Below are positions 47,281 to 59,528 of a stretch of DNA of 64,000 nt, in pieces. The notes under the pieces are model-generated. The model searched no databases. It was not told the origin of the DNA and saw nothing but the letters and a program-made list of their open reading frames with translations. Numbering within the stretch: the stretch's first letter is position 1; each line of letters begins with the position of its first letter. The stretch is from positions 124,001 to 188,000 of the forward strand of contig DF236975.1 of NCBI GenBank assembly GCA_000708835.1. The letters run 5' to 3'. A program made the translations under genes and the position numbers. This DNA is from Klebsormidium nitens. Lineage: Eukaryota > Streptophyta > Klebsormidiophyceae > Klebsormidiales > Klebsormidiaceae.

Positions 47281-50200
47281 GAGATTTCGGACGACTGCTC
47301 CGTGAGCACCGCGCGCATCGTCTCCGCCAGCTTGACCCGCTCGAGCGGTTTCGTCAGATACCTGGCAAAGTCGTCGAAGAAAAAGATCGTCTAAAATCAG
47401 CCGAGCCGGGAAAGTGGAGAGATCATATCCTCAAATGACCCGCTGTTTAACGTACCTGATAATGCTTCATCTGTTACAGTTGGGCGCGAATTGCGGCTTG
47501 CATCTGCCACTTGCGATTGGAGCACAGGCCCAATTGCGAGAGCGCAGTTGCTAGGACGCTCTAGGAAGTTCGGGGCACGTTTGGGACTTCCTCGCACCAG
47601 GTACCAAGCAAATTCGCGTGCTATTCACACACAATAAATCATGGCAGGTATGGAGCAATCCTTTACGGAGGTCACAAATCTAGGTCCCACAATATTCAGA
47701 AGCACTTTGACCCTCACTTCGCGGTTGTTCTGCCGCCTTCTTCAGACGGTAAACCGGTCTTTGGAAACCGGACGTCTGAAAAGTTCTTATACAGCGTCTG
47801 ATGCGGACGTGCCGAGTCGTCCGTCCTATGCGGATTCCTAGTGCAAGAACTGCTCACTGAAACAAGGCCGTCGGTTCACAAAACACATTCCAATAAGCGG
47901 AACGGAAAAGGAACGGTTCCGTCAGGTACGTACCGGTCCATCCCCGCCTCCAGACACTTGGCCTCATCTTCCGCCATCGCGTGCGCGGTGAGGGCGAAAA
48001 TGGGCAGCCGCCGCCCGGCCGCGCGGGCGGCCTCCGCGCGCCGTATCGCGCGCACGGCCGCGTAGCCGTCCATGACGGGCATCTGAGAAGGGGTTTGCAG
48101 GGTTTAATGGACGGTTCGGATAATCGTAAGAAGTGCTCGTGTGCGACATTATAAGAATCGCGACCAGAGAGAATTTCTCAGGAGTTCCCAAGGCATCGGA
48201 TTGTAACTTGGACATCCATTGTCTTGCGAGCTTGATCCGTTTGTCCAAGGATGAACATCCGTTGAGAGGTTGAGGGCTAAAATTGTGACTCGGAGCATGA
48301 TTGTCTGGCTGAGATCGAAGTGAGCTTCTTGTGATCTCGGACCGCTCCTGTCTGCTTTACATTGTTGAATTGTGGGTTGTTGAAGTGTTGAACTATTGGT
48401 GAATGGTTGAAGTCTAAAATTCCCCGTTGGCTTGACCGTCCAGAAAGGGTCCAGAAAGCAGCCAGCGAATGGACGTTGAACGAACTTACTCCGGGTTCCG
48501 CGAGGCTCGGACCTCAGTCGTTCTTGGGCTCCAAAATTGGTCGCTTGGAAAGGACTGGTGGATTGAGACTGAGAAGACAAACAATCCAAAACGCCGAAAG
48601 CTGCCAATATTCTTTCCTTAGCCTTCCACTGCTTAGTGATCCTTGAATCGGCACATGTTCACCACAAGCAGCTCATTCAAACGTACGATTGCACGATGTC
48701 CAAGACGGTACGCAATGAGGGGACCCAATAAGCGGGCAATAAGCCTAAGCCTTCTCTTAAGGCGACTTGAGACGTTGAGCGTCGCTCAACGGACAACCGA
48801 TCGCACCAAACAATTTTCTTTGATTGCAAGCAAAGTAACTTGAAAATTCCAGAGCCCCGAAGCCCCGTGCGAAGTAAGAACAGCCGCGGAAACGACGTCA
48901 AAAACTCTCCGGTGTTCGAATCGCGAAGACCTTCACTCCACACGCTGACGTCATCGGGCGCACCTGGCAGTCCATCAGCACGAGATCGAACGGCCGGCTG
49001 ACGTCACCGGCCGCCTCTACTCCTTCCGCCGACTCCCCGAAGTTCGCCGCCAGCACCGCGCCCACCGCCTGCCGCCCGTTCTCGACTGACGTCACGCTCG
49101 CGCACATCTTCGTCAGCACGGCCTTCGCGAGCTGACGCAACACGGGCGTATCTTCCGCGACGAGGACCCGGTAGTTGGCTGCGCAGAACTGTACCATGAC
49201 CGGGTTGGAGTGTACCGGGGTTCCCTGGGGCGACTCTCTAGGCGAGAATGACTCAGAGATTTGTAGCCGGGGGAAGTCTAAAGATCTTGGGGGCGTTTCG
49301 ACCCGGGGGACCTCCTCGGGGATCGAGATCGACAGCTGCGCAATGTTGGCGGGCTTGGCGCATCTGAGCTCTCGCCGTCGAGGGGGGTCGCTGACGTCAG
49401 CGGAAAATGTTCCCCAGAGCGCCTGCAGCCGGCTGACGTAGACCGGCTTCTGCATGACGTCAGCGAAGCTCGCATCGCGCAGCAAGCGGCGCACGATCGC
49501 GGGCGTCTCGGAACCCAGAAGCCATACGAGATGGGGAACCTTAACCGGCCCGTTTTCCTCGTTAGCGCTAACCGGGGGAGATAAACCGGGGGCTTCCTCC
49601 GTACTTTCGCAGCTTAACGGGTCCTCGACGCTGCTTGGGTTTCCGGTCTTCCGTTCAACAGCCGCTTCGATTTCGCCCATAAGCGAGCGCACCTCGCCCA
49701 ATAAGCGCTCGACCATCTCCGCGTCACTAAGCGCGCAGGGCATCAGCGCGACGTCGAAGAGAACTAGATCGAAGAACCGGTCGCCCGCGTCCTTGGCCGG
49801 TTTCGCCGGGCTGGGTTCCGCTTCCGAGATCCTGGCGGATTCGGTGCTGCTGACGGAAGTCGTGCTGGAGCGCTTGAAGATGTCGAGGCTCCTCCGGAAG
49901 GCCGAGCTGCTGCGTTTCTTCGGCGATTCACTCGCCGCTTCCCCGCTGTTTTCCAGCACCAGCTGAGACTGGGCGCGTGGCGACGTGGGGGGGGTCCCCC
50001 GCCTCCTTTTCGTCCCCCCCTCGCGGTCGTCTCCTCCCACGCTGCGCCCGCTGCTGCTTCTCGATTCCGTCGGTTCGGACCCCCCCGAAACGTGTCCCCG
50101 CCCATGTCTCAAATGCGCGAGCGCTTGGCCCCAGCTCTGAACTGCGATAACCGCAGCCCCCCGGTCGCGGAAGAAGCGCGCTGCGATTTGTTCGTTCATG

Positions 50201-53200
50201 CGCCCCTTGATCGCGAGCAGAACGCGCGAGCGCACCGCGGGCGCACTGGGTTTCGGGGGTTCCGCAACCGGAAGCGGAACGAGACCCCGGGGCCCCCACG
50301 CAAGGCTGCCACGTGTCACGCTCATGCTCCGGTAGAAGGCCTCCAGGCTGGCCATCATCTCGCCACGTGGCGTCGTCACAGACCTCGTGAGCGCGCGCAC
50401 TCTCGTTGGCGTCTCGTGGGCGCCAGGGGCGCTGGCTCTCGAAAGCGTTAACGGCACCGTTGCCGGAACGGATTCCGGTTCCGCCGCCTTGCCCTGCAGG
50501 CGCCGGAGCATCGCCAGCGCCTCGAGGGTCAGCGCGCCCGCGCGCAGCTCCGCGCGCGCGCCCCCGAGCGGGCTCATGCGCCGCTCGATCCGGTGCGCGC
50601 GCGCGCGGCGCTCGATGACGTCATCGCCCAGCTTGGCCACCTCAGGCCGGTCGAGGTCCAGGTAGTTGAGCGTCTGGGTGCGGCTCGACCGCCGGTACTT
50701 ACCGGGCACTTGGAAGGAGGTCTCCCGCAGGTTGAGCACCAGCGGAACTCCGCTCGGGGGGCCTGGCGAAGCGGCCGGAACAGTGTGCTGAATGGGCTCG
50801 AGCGCTTTCTGCGAAGATTCAAAAAGCATTTTCTTGAAGGGGTCCGAATCGTTGGGTCGGATTTTGGTTTCGAGTGACTCGTTGAGAAGAGGGGAAACGC
50901 AAGCATTTTTGAAATGTTCCGGGATCAGAAGGTGAGTGTTTGGACGTGCCCACTGATCCGCTTAGGTTTTGCGTGAGAACAACCGGATGAGAGGTGCCCG
51001 GCTCTACTCGTACCAACGTTCCATCTCCTTTGGCTGATATCTTATCCCGCTTGGAGAAATGGACAACAGACACATCCTTTCTTGACTGTCGCGACCTCCC
51101 AGTCGGTCACCTTCTTCTAATGAACCGCCAAGGAGTCCCGCCAATATAATCAACACCCTAGTATCATTCCCGCGCGCGTGGGAGCGAAATAGACTACTCG
51201 CCTAGTGCGTCCAATCAAGAATATTGATCCTCCCCCCAAAAGAGTCAGTATTGAAAAAGTTTCAGAGCATGGGCTTCAGAGTTGCAGGAATAGAAGCTCT
51301 TATTGACAATGTTACCTTGAGCAACAAATCCAAAAACAATCCGTGAACGATACTTGAAGGATTCCCGGTAGAAACTCACCAGGTCCTGTCCCTGCAGGCA
51401 GAGCCGCACCCGGAAGAGCGCCCCTGGCGTGTCCTTCTCTTCGATCTTAATCGTCCCGCCCATCAGCTCAACCAGCGACTTAACGATGGTTAGCCCTAAC
51501 CCGGTCCCGCCGTACAGCCGGGTCGTGCTTTGGTCCGCTTGGACGAACGACTCGAAGACTGACAAAGCACGGTTCTTCGGAATGCCTGAACACAAGCGAA
51601 GTCAGATTTAAGACTTACGGGGAGCGGTTTCATGTAGGGACTTGAGTTTGATTTACCCAGGTTCTCTAGAACAACCGTCTCACCGGTTTGTCTCCATTCT
51701 TCCCTACCGGAAGAGTGTGATTAGAAAGGCCAACTTAAGATGAAGTGCAAGGTTTGCATTATGATCGGCCTTGACCAGAAAAGCTAGTGAGATCAATGCA
51801 CCTTCTATCTACGTGGACAAAGCGTCTGTTAATATTAACCAGGTAACGCCTGAGCGGTTCGATATTCGAGTTTCGTTTGGGGCCGCAAAAGTAAAACTGC
51901 AGCACCGGATCTCATCCTTCTATCGACATCAAGCCGTTCAATATCCGGAATCCGTTCGACAACAGAGGCTCAGAGAGGTGCACTTTCTCAGTGTGCGATT
52001 GCTTCGAGTCTCCTTTCTAATCGTGCGCTTGCTTCGAGCTTACCGCATCCAGAGTCTTCGATTTCGAAAATTGCCCACCCGATCCGCGAAGGATCGGAGC
52101 GGCAGCGCAGGAGCACATAGCCCTCCTGCACGCGACAAGCGCTTATGTGTAAGGAAAAAAGGATCTACTGTTCAAGCATTGAACGAGGCAAACGAGATAC
52201 GAGACGAGAAGAAGAGAGGTCCCAATTACTGCTTTGAGAGTTAGTTGCGAAGCCTCAATGTCGCCATGAAACATCGCAGAAACAGAATTACCCAACAGCT
52301 TCGATGAGCGAGTTTGTCAAAAGATGAAGTCTGAGATCCTTGATTCCGGTTCTTCAGGTCGGTTCTAGGTCAGGGAAAAAGAAGAAGTGACTTCAATTCG
52401 GAAGCGCTCAATCAGCATGCACGCTCAATCATATTGGCGTCAGAGATCAGGATATACCCGCGGAGCAGCCTCCAGAAAAGGTTCAGAATGAAAATTTTCA
52501 CACCGGTCACGCACCGAGGTAAACTTGATTGCATTGTTGATCAGATTGGTAAAGATCTGCCGCACACGCGCGGGGTCCCCAGTGACGATGCGCCCGAAGA
52601 TCCCGTCTGCAGAAAGTCGAGAAGAATCAGAACGCAGGAGTTGACATTCAACTATGTTGCTTCTTAATGATCTCACAGGCGAATCCTGTCTTTTCCATGG
52701 GGAAACGAATGCACAGAGCAATCAGAAGGCGTTCCCGTCCGAGGAGATACTCAAGAGCCGAAAGCTTGCAGAAACAGACTTTTCACGCTTACAATTGAGT
52801 CCAGGACGCTACGGCCACGATACAGCGGAAGAGAGAGGGATCACAATTGAAAACGAGTGCTGCAAGAATTCGCAATTGTAACGTAGAATCAGTAGATTTC
52901 AGCATGTAAAAGCGGCTCTTACCGGGCAAGTCTAGCGCCAGCTCGACGCCCTTTTTGGCGCTTTGGACGCTCATTATGTCGACCAGATTCTCCAGCAGAC
53001 CCACCAAGTCGAACTCCGTCGTCTCCAGAGTCATTTTTCCGGCCTCGATCTGCGCCAACAGAGACAGCCCCAGTCAGAAACCACGCTCCGCAGCCGGCGG
53101 GATGTTTCGATGTTGATGAGGGCAGGACTCAACTGTGGCCCTCTGAATCTTAACAATGGCAGCAATCGCCTTCAAACCTCCTGACAACCTCAATGTGCGG

Positions 53201-56200
53201 AACGGCTCGAGGGCGTCACCGCCCCCGCAAAATCGATTGCTGGAACAATCGGCCCAGAAACCCATCCTCTTTTCACTACCACAAGCGTGCATTCTGACCG
53301 TCTTCTGTCGGAAGATAAATTGACAGGACCTGGCTGACTTTCAAGAAGTTTGATGTGGAGAAAGCTTGACTCTGGAGTTCGACGCAGCATATCCTACCGA
53401 GTTCGAAAAAGAAGGCTTTTCTCCGAAAAGCAAAAGCAAAAGCAAAAGTCCGCGTCCTAGAGACAACTGCCCATCGCGTCTCCACGAATGCGGCCTTCTC
53501 AGATAAGTTGCGAGCAAGATCTCTATGAAACGCTTGTTGGGCAACTCTAATTTTGTGGCTCGGACAAGTGAGTGCCGCAGCTTGGAAATTGTCCTGTCTT
53601 TTTGAGCTGCTTGCTTTACAAGTCAAGAAACCTCCTGATCATATCCATTCAAGGCGGACATTGAAAACTTCACATTCCTTTCTTGCTGTCAACAAGAGGG
53701 CGCGCTGTGTGATAGTCACTGATCTGAGAGTTCGACGGTTCGTTCCTTCGAACTTTCAAAAACCGGCCGAGTAAAACAATGCTTCGGCGACGTACTTTGG
53801 AGATGTCCAGGAGATCGTTCAGCAGCCCCAGCAGGCCCGACGCGCATTCGCGGATCTGCGTGACGTTGCCGCGCTGCGGTGACGTCAGGTCGTCGTCCAG
53901 GAGCAGGTCGAGGAGGCCGATGATGCTGGCCATGGGGCTGCGCAGCTCGTGACTGCAAAGGGGGGGAGGAAACAGCCGGAGAGTTGGGGGGCGGGGGGGG
54001 AGAAAAGTGCGTAATCGACAGCGAGGACGGAAGAGGATAAGAGGATACTGGGTGGTTGAAAGTTCAGGATAGAAGAGGGAAATGAGTTCCACGACGTCTT
54101 CCTTAAAGGATGGAAGCGAGAGTGAGAAAGAGCCTGAAGAAGGAGCGAAAAGAGAAAGCAATGGTGCTTGCTCGAGAAGGGTCGGCCATTTGCAAGTCAA
54201 AGGAGCGATCATCTAGAAGATCTTTCCGTTAAGCCTTGATAAGGGCAGAGTTTCTGGTGTTTTGCGAGGTACGAATGCCTCTGGTTTCGTCTGGTGTCGA
54301 CCGTCTCAATCAAGCGCCGCCGCTGATCGCGCGCGCTGTTGGGGATGCAAAGGGCTGCAGAACTTGCGATAGTGTCACAAAGGACCAGAGGAGCGTAGTG
54401 CGCTCACGCGATCCGAGCGGGTATAGAAATAAGCCCACAGCTTATCACTGTATTCTTCGGTTGGATGTTAGCATACGATATGGGCGGTTTGCTCACCTCA
54501 TATTCGCCAGGAACCTCGACTTGGTTTCGTTCCGCGCCTCGGCCTTCTGCGTCGCTTGCAGTTGCAAAATCAGCTCCCGTTTCAACTTGATCTCCTCGCT
54601 AACCGGACTGGTTAGCAGCAAAACCAAGAAACACCCGATGATCCCGATCCCCCCGCTTCCGGAGATAACCGTCGCGATGGTTAGCGTAAACTTCCGGTCG
54701 ATAGCACCCATTACGCTGCTTCGGGGAACCAGCATAACAATGGTGAAGTTAAGCTCGCCGGTCATGATCAACTCCGTGTCCATGAAGTACGTCACCCCCT
54801 CGATCATGACGTCACGCGACGAGTTCACCGCGGCCGCGGCGTCGAGCGCGCCCAGGTAGCGCGCGCTCGCGCGGATCGTGGGGTTGCTGGAGTCCGACGC
54901 GAGGATGACGCTGCTGACGTTTGATTGGTAGCCCACGTAGCCGTCGGATGACGCAATCAGCGTCGCGCCGTTGGTTATGTACATGGTTCCTTTCAACAGA
55001 TCCAGCCCCGCTAAGAACCGACTGATGAAGGTTAACTCCATGGTTATGGTAACCACCCCCTTTTCCCCGGTTCCAATATTGTGCGACGCGATGAGAGTTG
55101 GGGCCCCCGTCGCGACCGCGTTGAAAAGCGTCACGCCGCGACCTGTCGGCGAATTTTGCGCGTTCAGATAATAAGGCTTCTCGCGGCAGTCGTTAACGGT
55201 CGGGAAAATCGTTGGCGGCCGCTTCGGCTGCCACGTGTTTACGTCGAGCTCCTCCTGATACGTGACAGGCGGCACGTGCGGGGGTGACGTGGCGTTGCTG
55301 AAGATCGCCTGGTAACGCGTCGTGTTGCTCCCCGTATCGGTCGTTATGTAGTCGTACCGATATATGCCGCTGGCAGCGCATACGCCCGCCCCGGTTATGG
55401 AGTCCCAGTTGAGGAGCCACGTGCCTACGATCTCGTTATCCTGCGGAAGCAAGGGGCGGCTGACCTTTTAGAACGGCGTACTTACGGGATCAAACGGACA
55501 ACCTTTAAGAAATAACGGAAACGAACAGCAGACTATGGTATGAAACACGGTCTGCGCATGAGCAGAAAGTTTTCAACCGAGGAAACGTCTGTAATCGATC
55601 GGGGGAGATCAACGTCGAAACTTTTCTAGACCGCCACGTCCACGAACGTGGAGTTTTCGGACAATAGGTTATGTTGCGAAGCGACAGTGACTCTCGTCTC
55701 AGAAACAACGATCCCGTGCGCCTTTGAAAGTCGTGAACGGGTGATGCAGAATGCAGATTCGGCTCTGAACGAGATGTTTCCAAAAAAACAGCATTCGGCG
55801 GTGCCGAGATTTTACCGCTTTCTGCATGCTAAAAGTCTGCCGAAAAACGTGACCGCACAGAATTGTAATCGTTTCCCTTCGATCAGCCCGAACCGATCCT
55901 CAGCTCCACAGCGTACCGAGTATTTTGGTTCTACCAGTGGAATCCACTTAGCTGAGGTTGAACCTTAAAGCATTGTCACGGGAACTAACCGTCCGGGTTA
56001 GCGTCGTATAATCTTCCGGGCTCATTAGCCACCAGCGGTCCATAGCGCGGGAGAACGACCCCGAGCTCTGGTTCTGGGTGGCCAGCAAGTTAAGAACCTG
56101 GTCAGCCGCCCGGTTAAGCAGCTCCCGGCGTAACCCGTAGCCCAGAATGTTGACCGTGTCGACGGATGACGTCCGCACGAAGACGAACGTCAGCAGAGTG

Positions 56201-57644
56201 GCGGCCGTGACGAAAACGGTCAGCAGAAACTGCGCGCACGAAAGGGGCAGCCCGGGTTTGGTGGGCGAAGCAAGAGGCGATCTTGCACCTTTCTTTTTTG
56301 CCGCTTCACCGATCTTTGGTATATGCGTTGGCAGCCCCGAAAGCTGATGTGAGTGTTCGATCCGCAGAAAGACGAGAGAAGTACGGCAGATAAAACTAAC
56401 GGTCGTGGCTTGCCAATTTAAATCTTTGCCCGTTCCCAGGTCTCGTGTTGGAAGGGGCAAACTCTGAAAGCAGGACGAGCTTGGAAAGGCCGAAGGGCGC
56501 CTTCGTGAAAGGGCGGCCTGTCGTCAGATTGGAGTTCAAGTCTTTCCGAACTTACATGAGAGTTCTCCCAAAGTATTCATTTCAAATAAGGGACATTGGG
56601 ATTGAGTAGCAATCTCATTGCCACAAAAAGTAGGGCTTCTCCTCCTCCGGCTAGGGCCGAAGCAAGACGTCCTCTTAAGATTTTAAATTCACGCCGAGGT
56701 GGGCAGTTGACGTGTGGTCCGATGCAGATATAACGTGGCGCTGACGTAGAGAAAACGAAGCCAACGAAACTGCAAGTAGGAACTGGCGCTCTCGGCATGC
56801 TGCAAAATATTGCTGAGCTCAGCTGCAATCTGGAAGGCGACTGGAGAGCTCTTCCAACGTAATGAAACCCATCGCCGGGATCGATGTGGTCACCCCTGGA
56901 TACCCGCCATCTTCCAACAAACATAGCGCCAGGGCTTGTAGCTGAAGTGCATTTCAACCCAGTGTGCTGTCAATCCGTAATCTGCGACCCTGCTTCTCAT
57001 CAAGCCTTAAGTTACAGTCTGCGAAAGTTGGGGCGGGATTGTGCGCTGTCCTTCTAGCAGCCGCTTCTCAAAAAGTGTCTGATTCACATTTGACTTTGCG
57101 CAGCGCCTCTGGGTGGCTGCAAGTAACTGGTTTAGCAGGGGTGCGGGCCAATGATCCTGATTCAACCCAGGGCTTAGCTTCGAAACGATTTTAAAAGCCG
57201 TACCTTCCCCAACAGGGACCGCGTCGCCTTTCAACCTCACAGGAAAAAACGCCTTACCAGCCAAACTGTCGCGCAGACCGTCTTATTGCCAAACAAGGGC
57301 GGCTAGATTTTGCGGTTCTCAGGTCCAATCCGCCTGAGGAACGAACTGCGGAGCAGAGTGACGTCACTCACCATCGTCGCCAGCCGCGTGAGCAGCACGT
57401 TGTAGCTGGCGGGATACGCCTGCTCCGCCACCGCTTTCTCGTCCTCTTCCCGGTCCCCCCACGGCTCCCGCTGTTTCTCCACCCCCCGGGGCCACATTCT
57501 CCAGCGCCACGTGCGCTTCCGCTCCGCCATGCCCCGCTCCGCTACCAGGCACTTCTTGTGGGGGTACGGGCAGAGGACACAGTTACGCAGGCAGCCCTTG
57601 ACTCCCGCGGCGGGGTTCTCCCTCAGGTCGAATTGCACAGGCAT
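47271..57644 (-). CDS. AHK1: AHK1-type hybrid sensor histidine kinase (osmosensor homologue)
   Basis: Eleven exons (minus strand): 57644-57372, 56229-55990, 55440-54497, 53952-53796, 53049-52923, 52606-52515, 52125-52044, 51585-51380, 50808-48964, 48082-47934 and 47361-47271; 1401 residues. Two membrane helices (about 90-115 and 430-455) flank an extracytoplasmic dCache-like sensor. The H box has SHELRSPM with His487 as phospho-acceptor. The ATPase has [10 protein letters not shown] (N box), EDSGCGI (G1), FESFVQAD (F) and YGGTGLGL (G2). A receiver-like domain at about 900-1175 has Asp1059 and Lys1161 but lacks the acidic pair and holds a ~100-residue basic Ser/Arg-rich insert, so it is probably a pseudo-receiver. 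The C-terminal receiver (1254-1401) is complete: Glu1259/Asp1260, Asp1320, the Thr of LTAHAM, and Lys1376. Domain order, GYGLRRELL after helix 1, and [13 protein letters not shown] match plant AHK1, an osmotic-stress kinase signalling through HPt proteins. The N-terminus has an unusual CX3CX2CX6C cluster. Confidence 0.95.
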
Positions 57645-59528
57645 CTTGTTGCTATAGAAGGGCCTAGTCTAGTTCTATCTAAGCGGTCTATGTGGAGATC
57701 GCGCATGCTGCCAACGGTATGCGCGCACCTGGAATGGGAGACTAGTTAATGTCTAGTATGTGAGATCGGGCCCACTAGTCCACGAGCTGTCTTCTGAGGG
57801 GTACTTTTGCATACCCTTTCCCTCCTTGGTGCTTCTAAATCTCTCTCTAAAGATTAGTCTTGTGCAATGCAGAGTTATACTGGACTCTTCAGAAGTCGAC
57901 GGCGGTCCGCCCTACGTCAATGTCCCGACTCGCTTCATGTCAGCACCTCATCTTCTCAAGTCAACAACATTGCTTCGTACTTCTCTTTCTGTGCGCGATT
58001 CACGCCCCTCTTCTTCTCTCATCCTTTGCCTTCACTGTGTCCCAATTGCTAGGCGGATCTGATCTTGTAATTCTGATTGCAATGCGACTACTTTTCGTGC
58101 TTTCTCACCCTCTGATCAACGCGTCCTTGGTGTCTTGACCTCAATCTCAATGAGACTGTGATGATTATTTACAATTGTCAAGCGCAGAAGACCTCACTCG
58201 AACCGAGTTTAGCATTTACTCAGTAGGAGTCACACTTCCCAGAAAGAGAACCCCAATTAAGCAGAAGTCACCTGGGGCACTTCGTGGTTGAAATTGAGGC
58301 CTACTTATTCCAATTGTACCTGTTCTGTACGTAATTTTGCCCGGCGGTTGACATTCATTGCAGTGCCAGCAGGCTATCATGATTGTCGAGTCGACAATGA
58401 TGACCTATATTTCCGTGCAAATTTTGTGCAATGTTAAAGCTGTACGTGCATTTGCAATTGGACTCTGACGTGGCAAAGAGTCGTCTGGCTCTGCACATAC
58501 GTCGGCAGCTTTAACTAGGGATAATTCCTCTTCTAAAGTGCCAGCCTGGCAGATTTTAGACCACTTCAGAAACTGCTGTAAACGGTGCACTTGCAGACCA
58601 CTTAGCATTTGTTACAGTGGATCGCTGGATCCAGCCGGCTCGGTCCTCTCAGCTGCCGCGGGAACAAACGGCAGTCAATTAAGGTGGCCGGATGCAGCAA
58701 AGAACTTTAAGTCAGCGTCAGCAATTGGCCGCCGCACATTGCATGGTGGAGCTGACGGTTTCAAGAGACGTCTAGCCTAGTCTTTTCGGACAGTTGCAAC
58801 GAAGCGCGACGAACACAAGCTTCGGCCGGCGTGCCAGTCAGCCGAAGCGACGTGAGAAGAGTTCTGGGAAGACACGTGGCTTCCAGGAAAAGGTCCTCAC
58901 ACTCTGAGCTCAAGCTAGAGGTTCGAAGAAGCATTGTAAGTCTCGCTTTTCTGGTACCTACATATACCTACCTAGGTCGTAAGTATTTATAAGCCTAGCT
59001 ACATAGGTAGCTAGGAAATCTTTGCCCTTTAATGGCAGCCTCAGAGTCATGGGACGAGGTGCCACTGTTTTCTAGCAAAATCTGCAGAATAATACAGTGG
59101 TCTGTTTCCACTAAGAACTGCTAAGAACCCCTAACAAGCGCGCGCATACTCCCATCTGACGATCGATGAGCAAACCGTCAAACATCGTACGGTCAAGACT
59201 TTGAAAGGGTCTACTTGAGAAGGCGGCTCTCCTATTTGCAGATCACCGTGAAACTGAGGCGCAGCGTGTGTGAGTTCTCATCAAAGGAACCCCCAACACC
59301 TTTCCCGCCAGATGTGTAAAGCAAGGGTCGCTTTGTGAACGTGTGCACATATTATAACTTGATAATAAGTACTAAAGTAGGAACTTGAAGCTCTAGGTTC
59401 CAGCTACCTACTAAGTTATGTATAGGTACTTGTCGCTCCATTGCAGAAAGGTGGCGCTGGTGTCACAACACTTGTCTCTATATTTGAAATCCTACTTCAG
59501 CAGCAGTGGGAGGATAATACCACCCACC
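57645..59528. other. Divergent promoter region (AHK1 / MYND gene)
   Basis: AHK1 starts leftward at 57644 and the MYND gene starts rightward at 59529, so this is a shared upstream region of 1.9 kb. No coding exon is recognised. TACATATACCTACCTAGGTCG / CTAGCTACATAGGTAGCTAGG near 58959-59012 is rich in small inverted repeats. Confidence 0.45.

Noticed and set aside
49454-50665. Long plus-strand open frames opposite AHK1 exon 9
   Set aside because: They are antisense shadows of a GC-rich coding exon. The minus frame has receiver domains and the plus frames have no family features.
56230-56343. Longer version of AHK1 exon 2 starting at 56343
   Set aside because: Also in phase, but it would insert 38 residues between the parts of the conserved segment before helix 1. 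The acceptor at 56230-56232 gives the family-like junction TRLATM-FLLTVFV.
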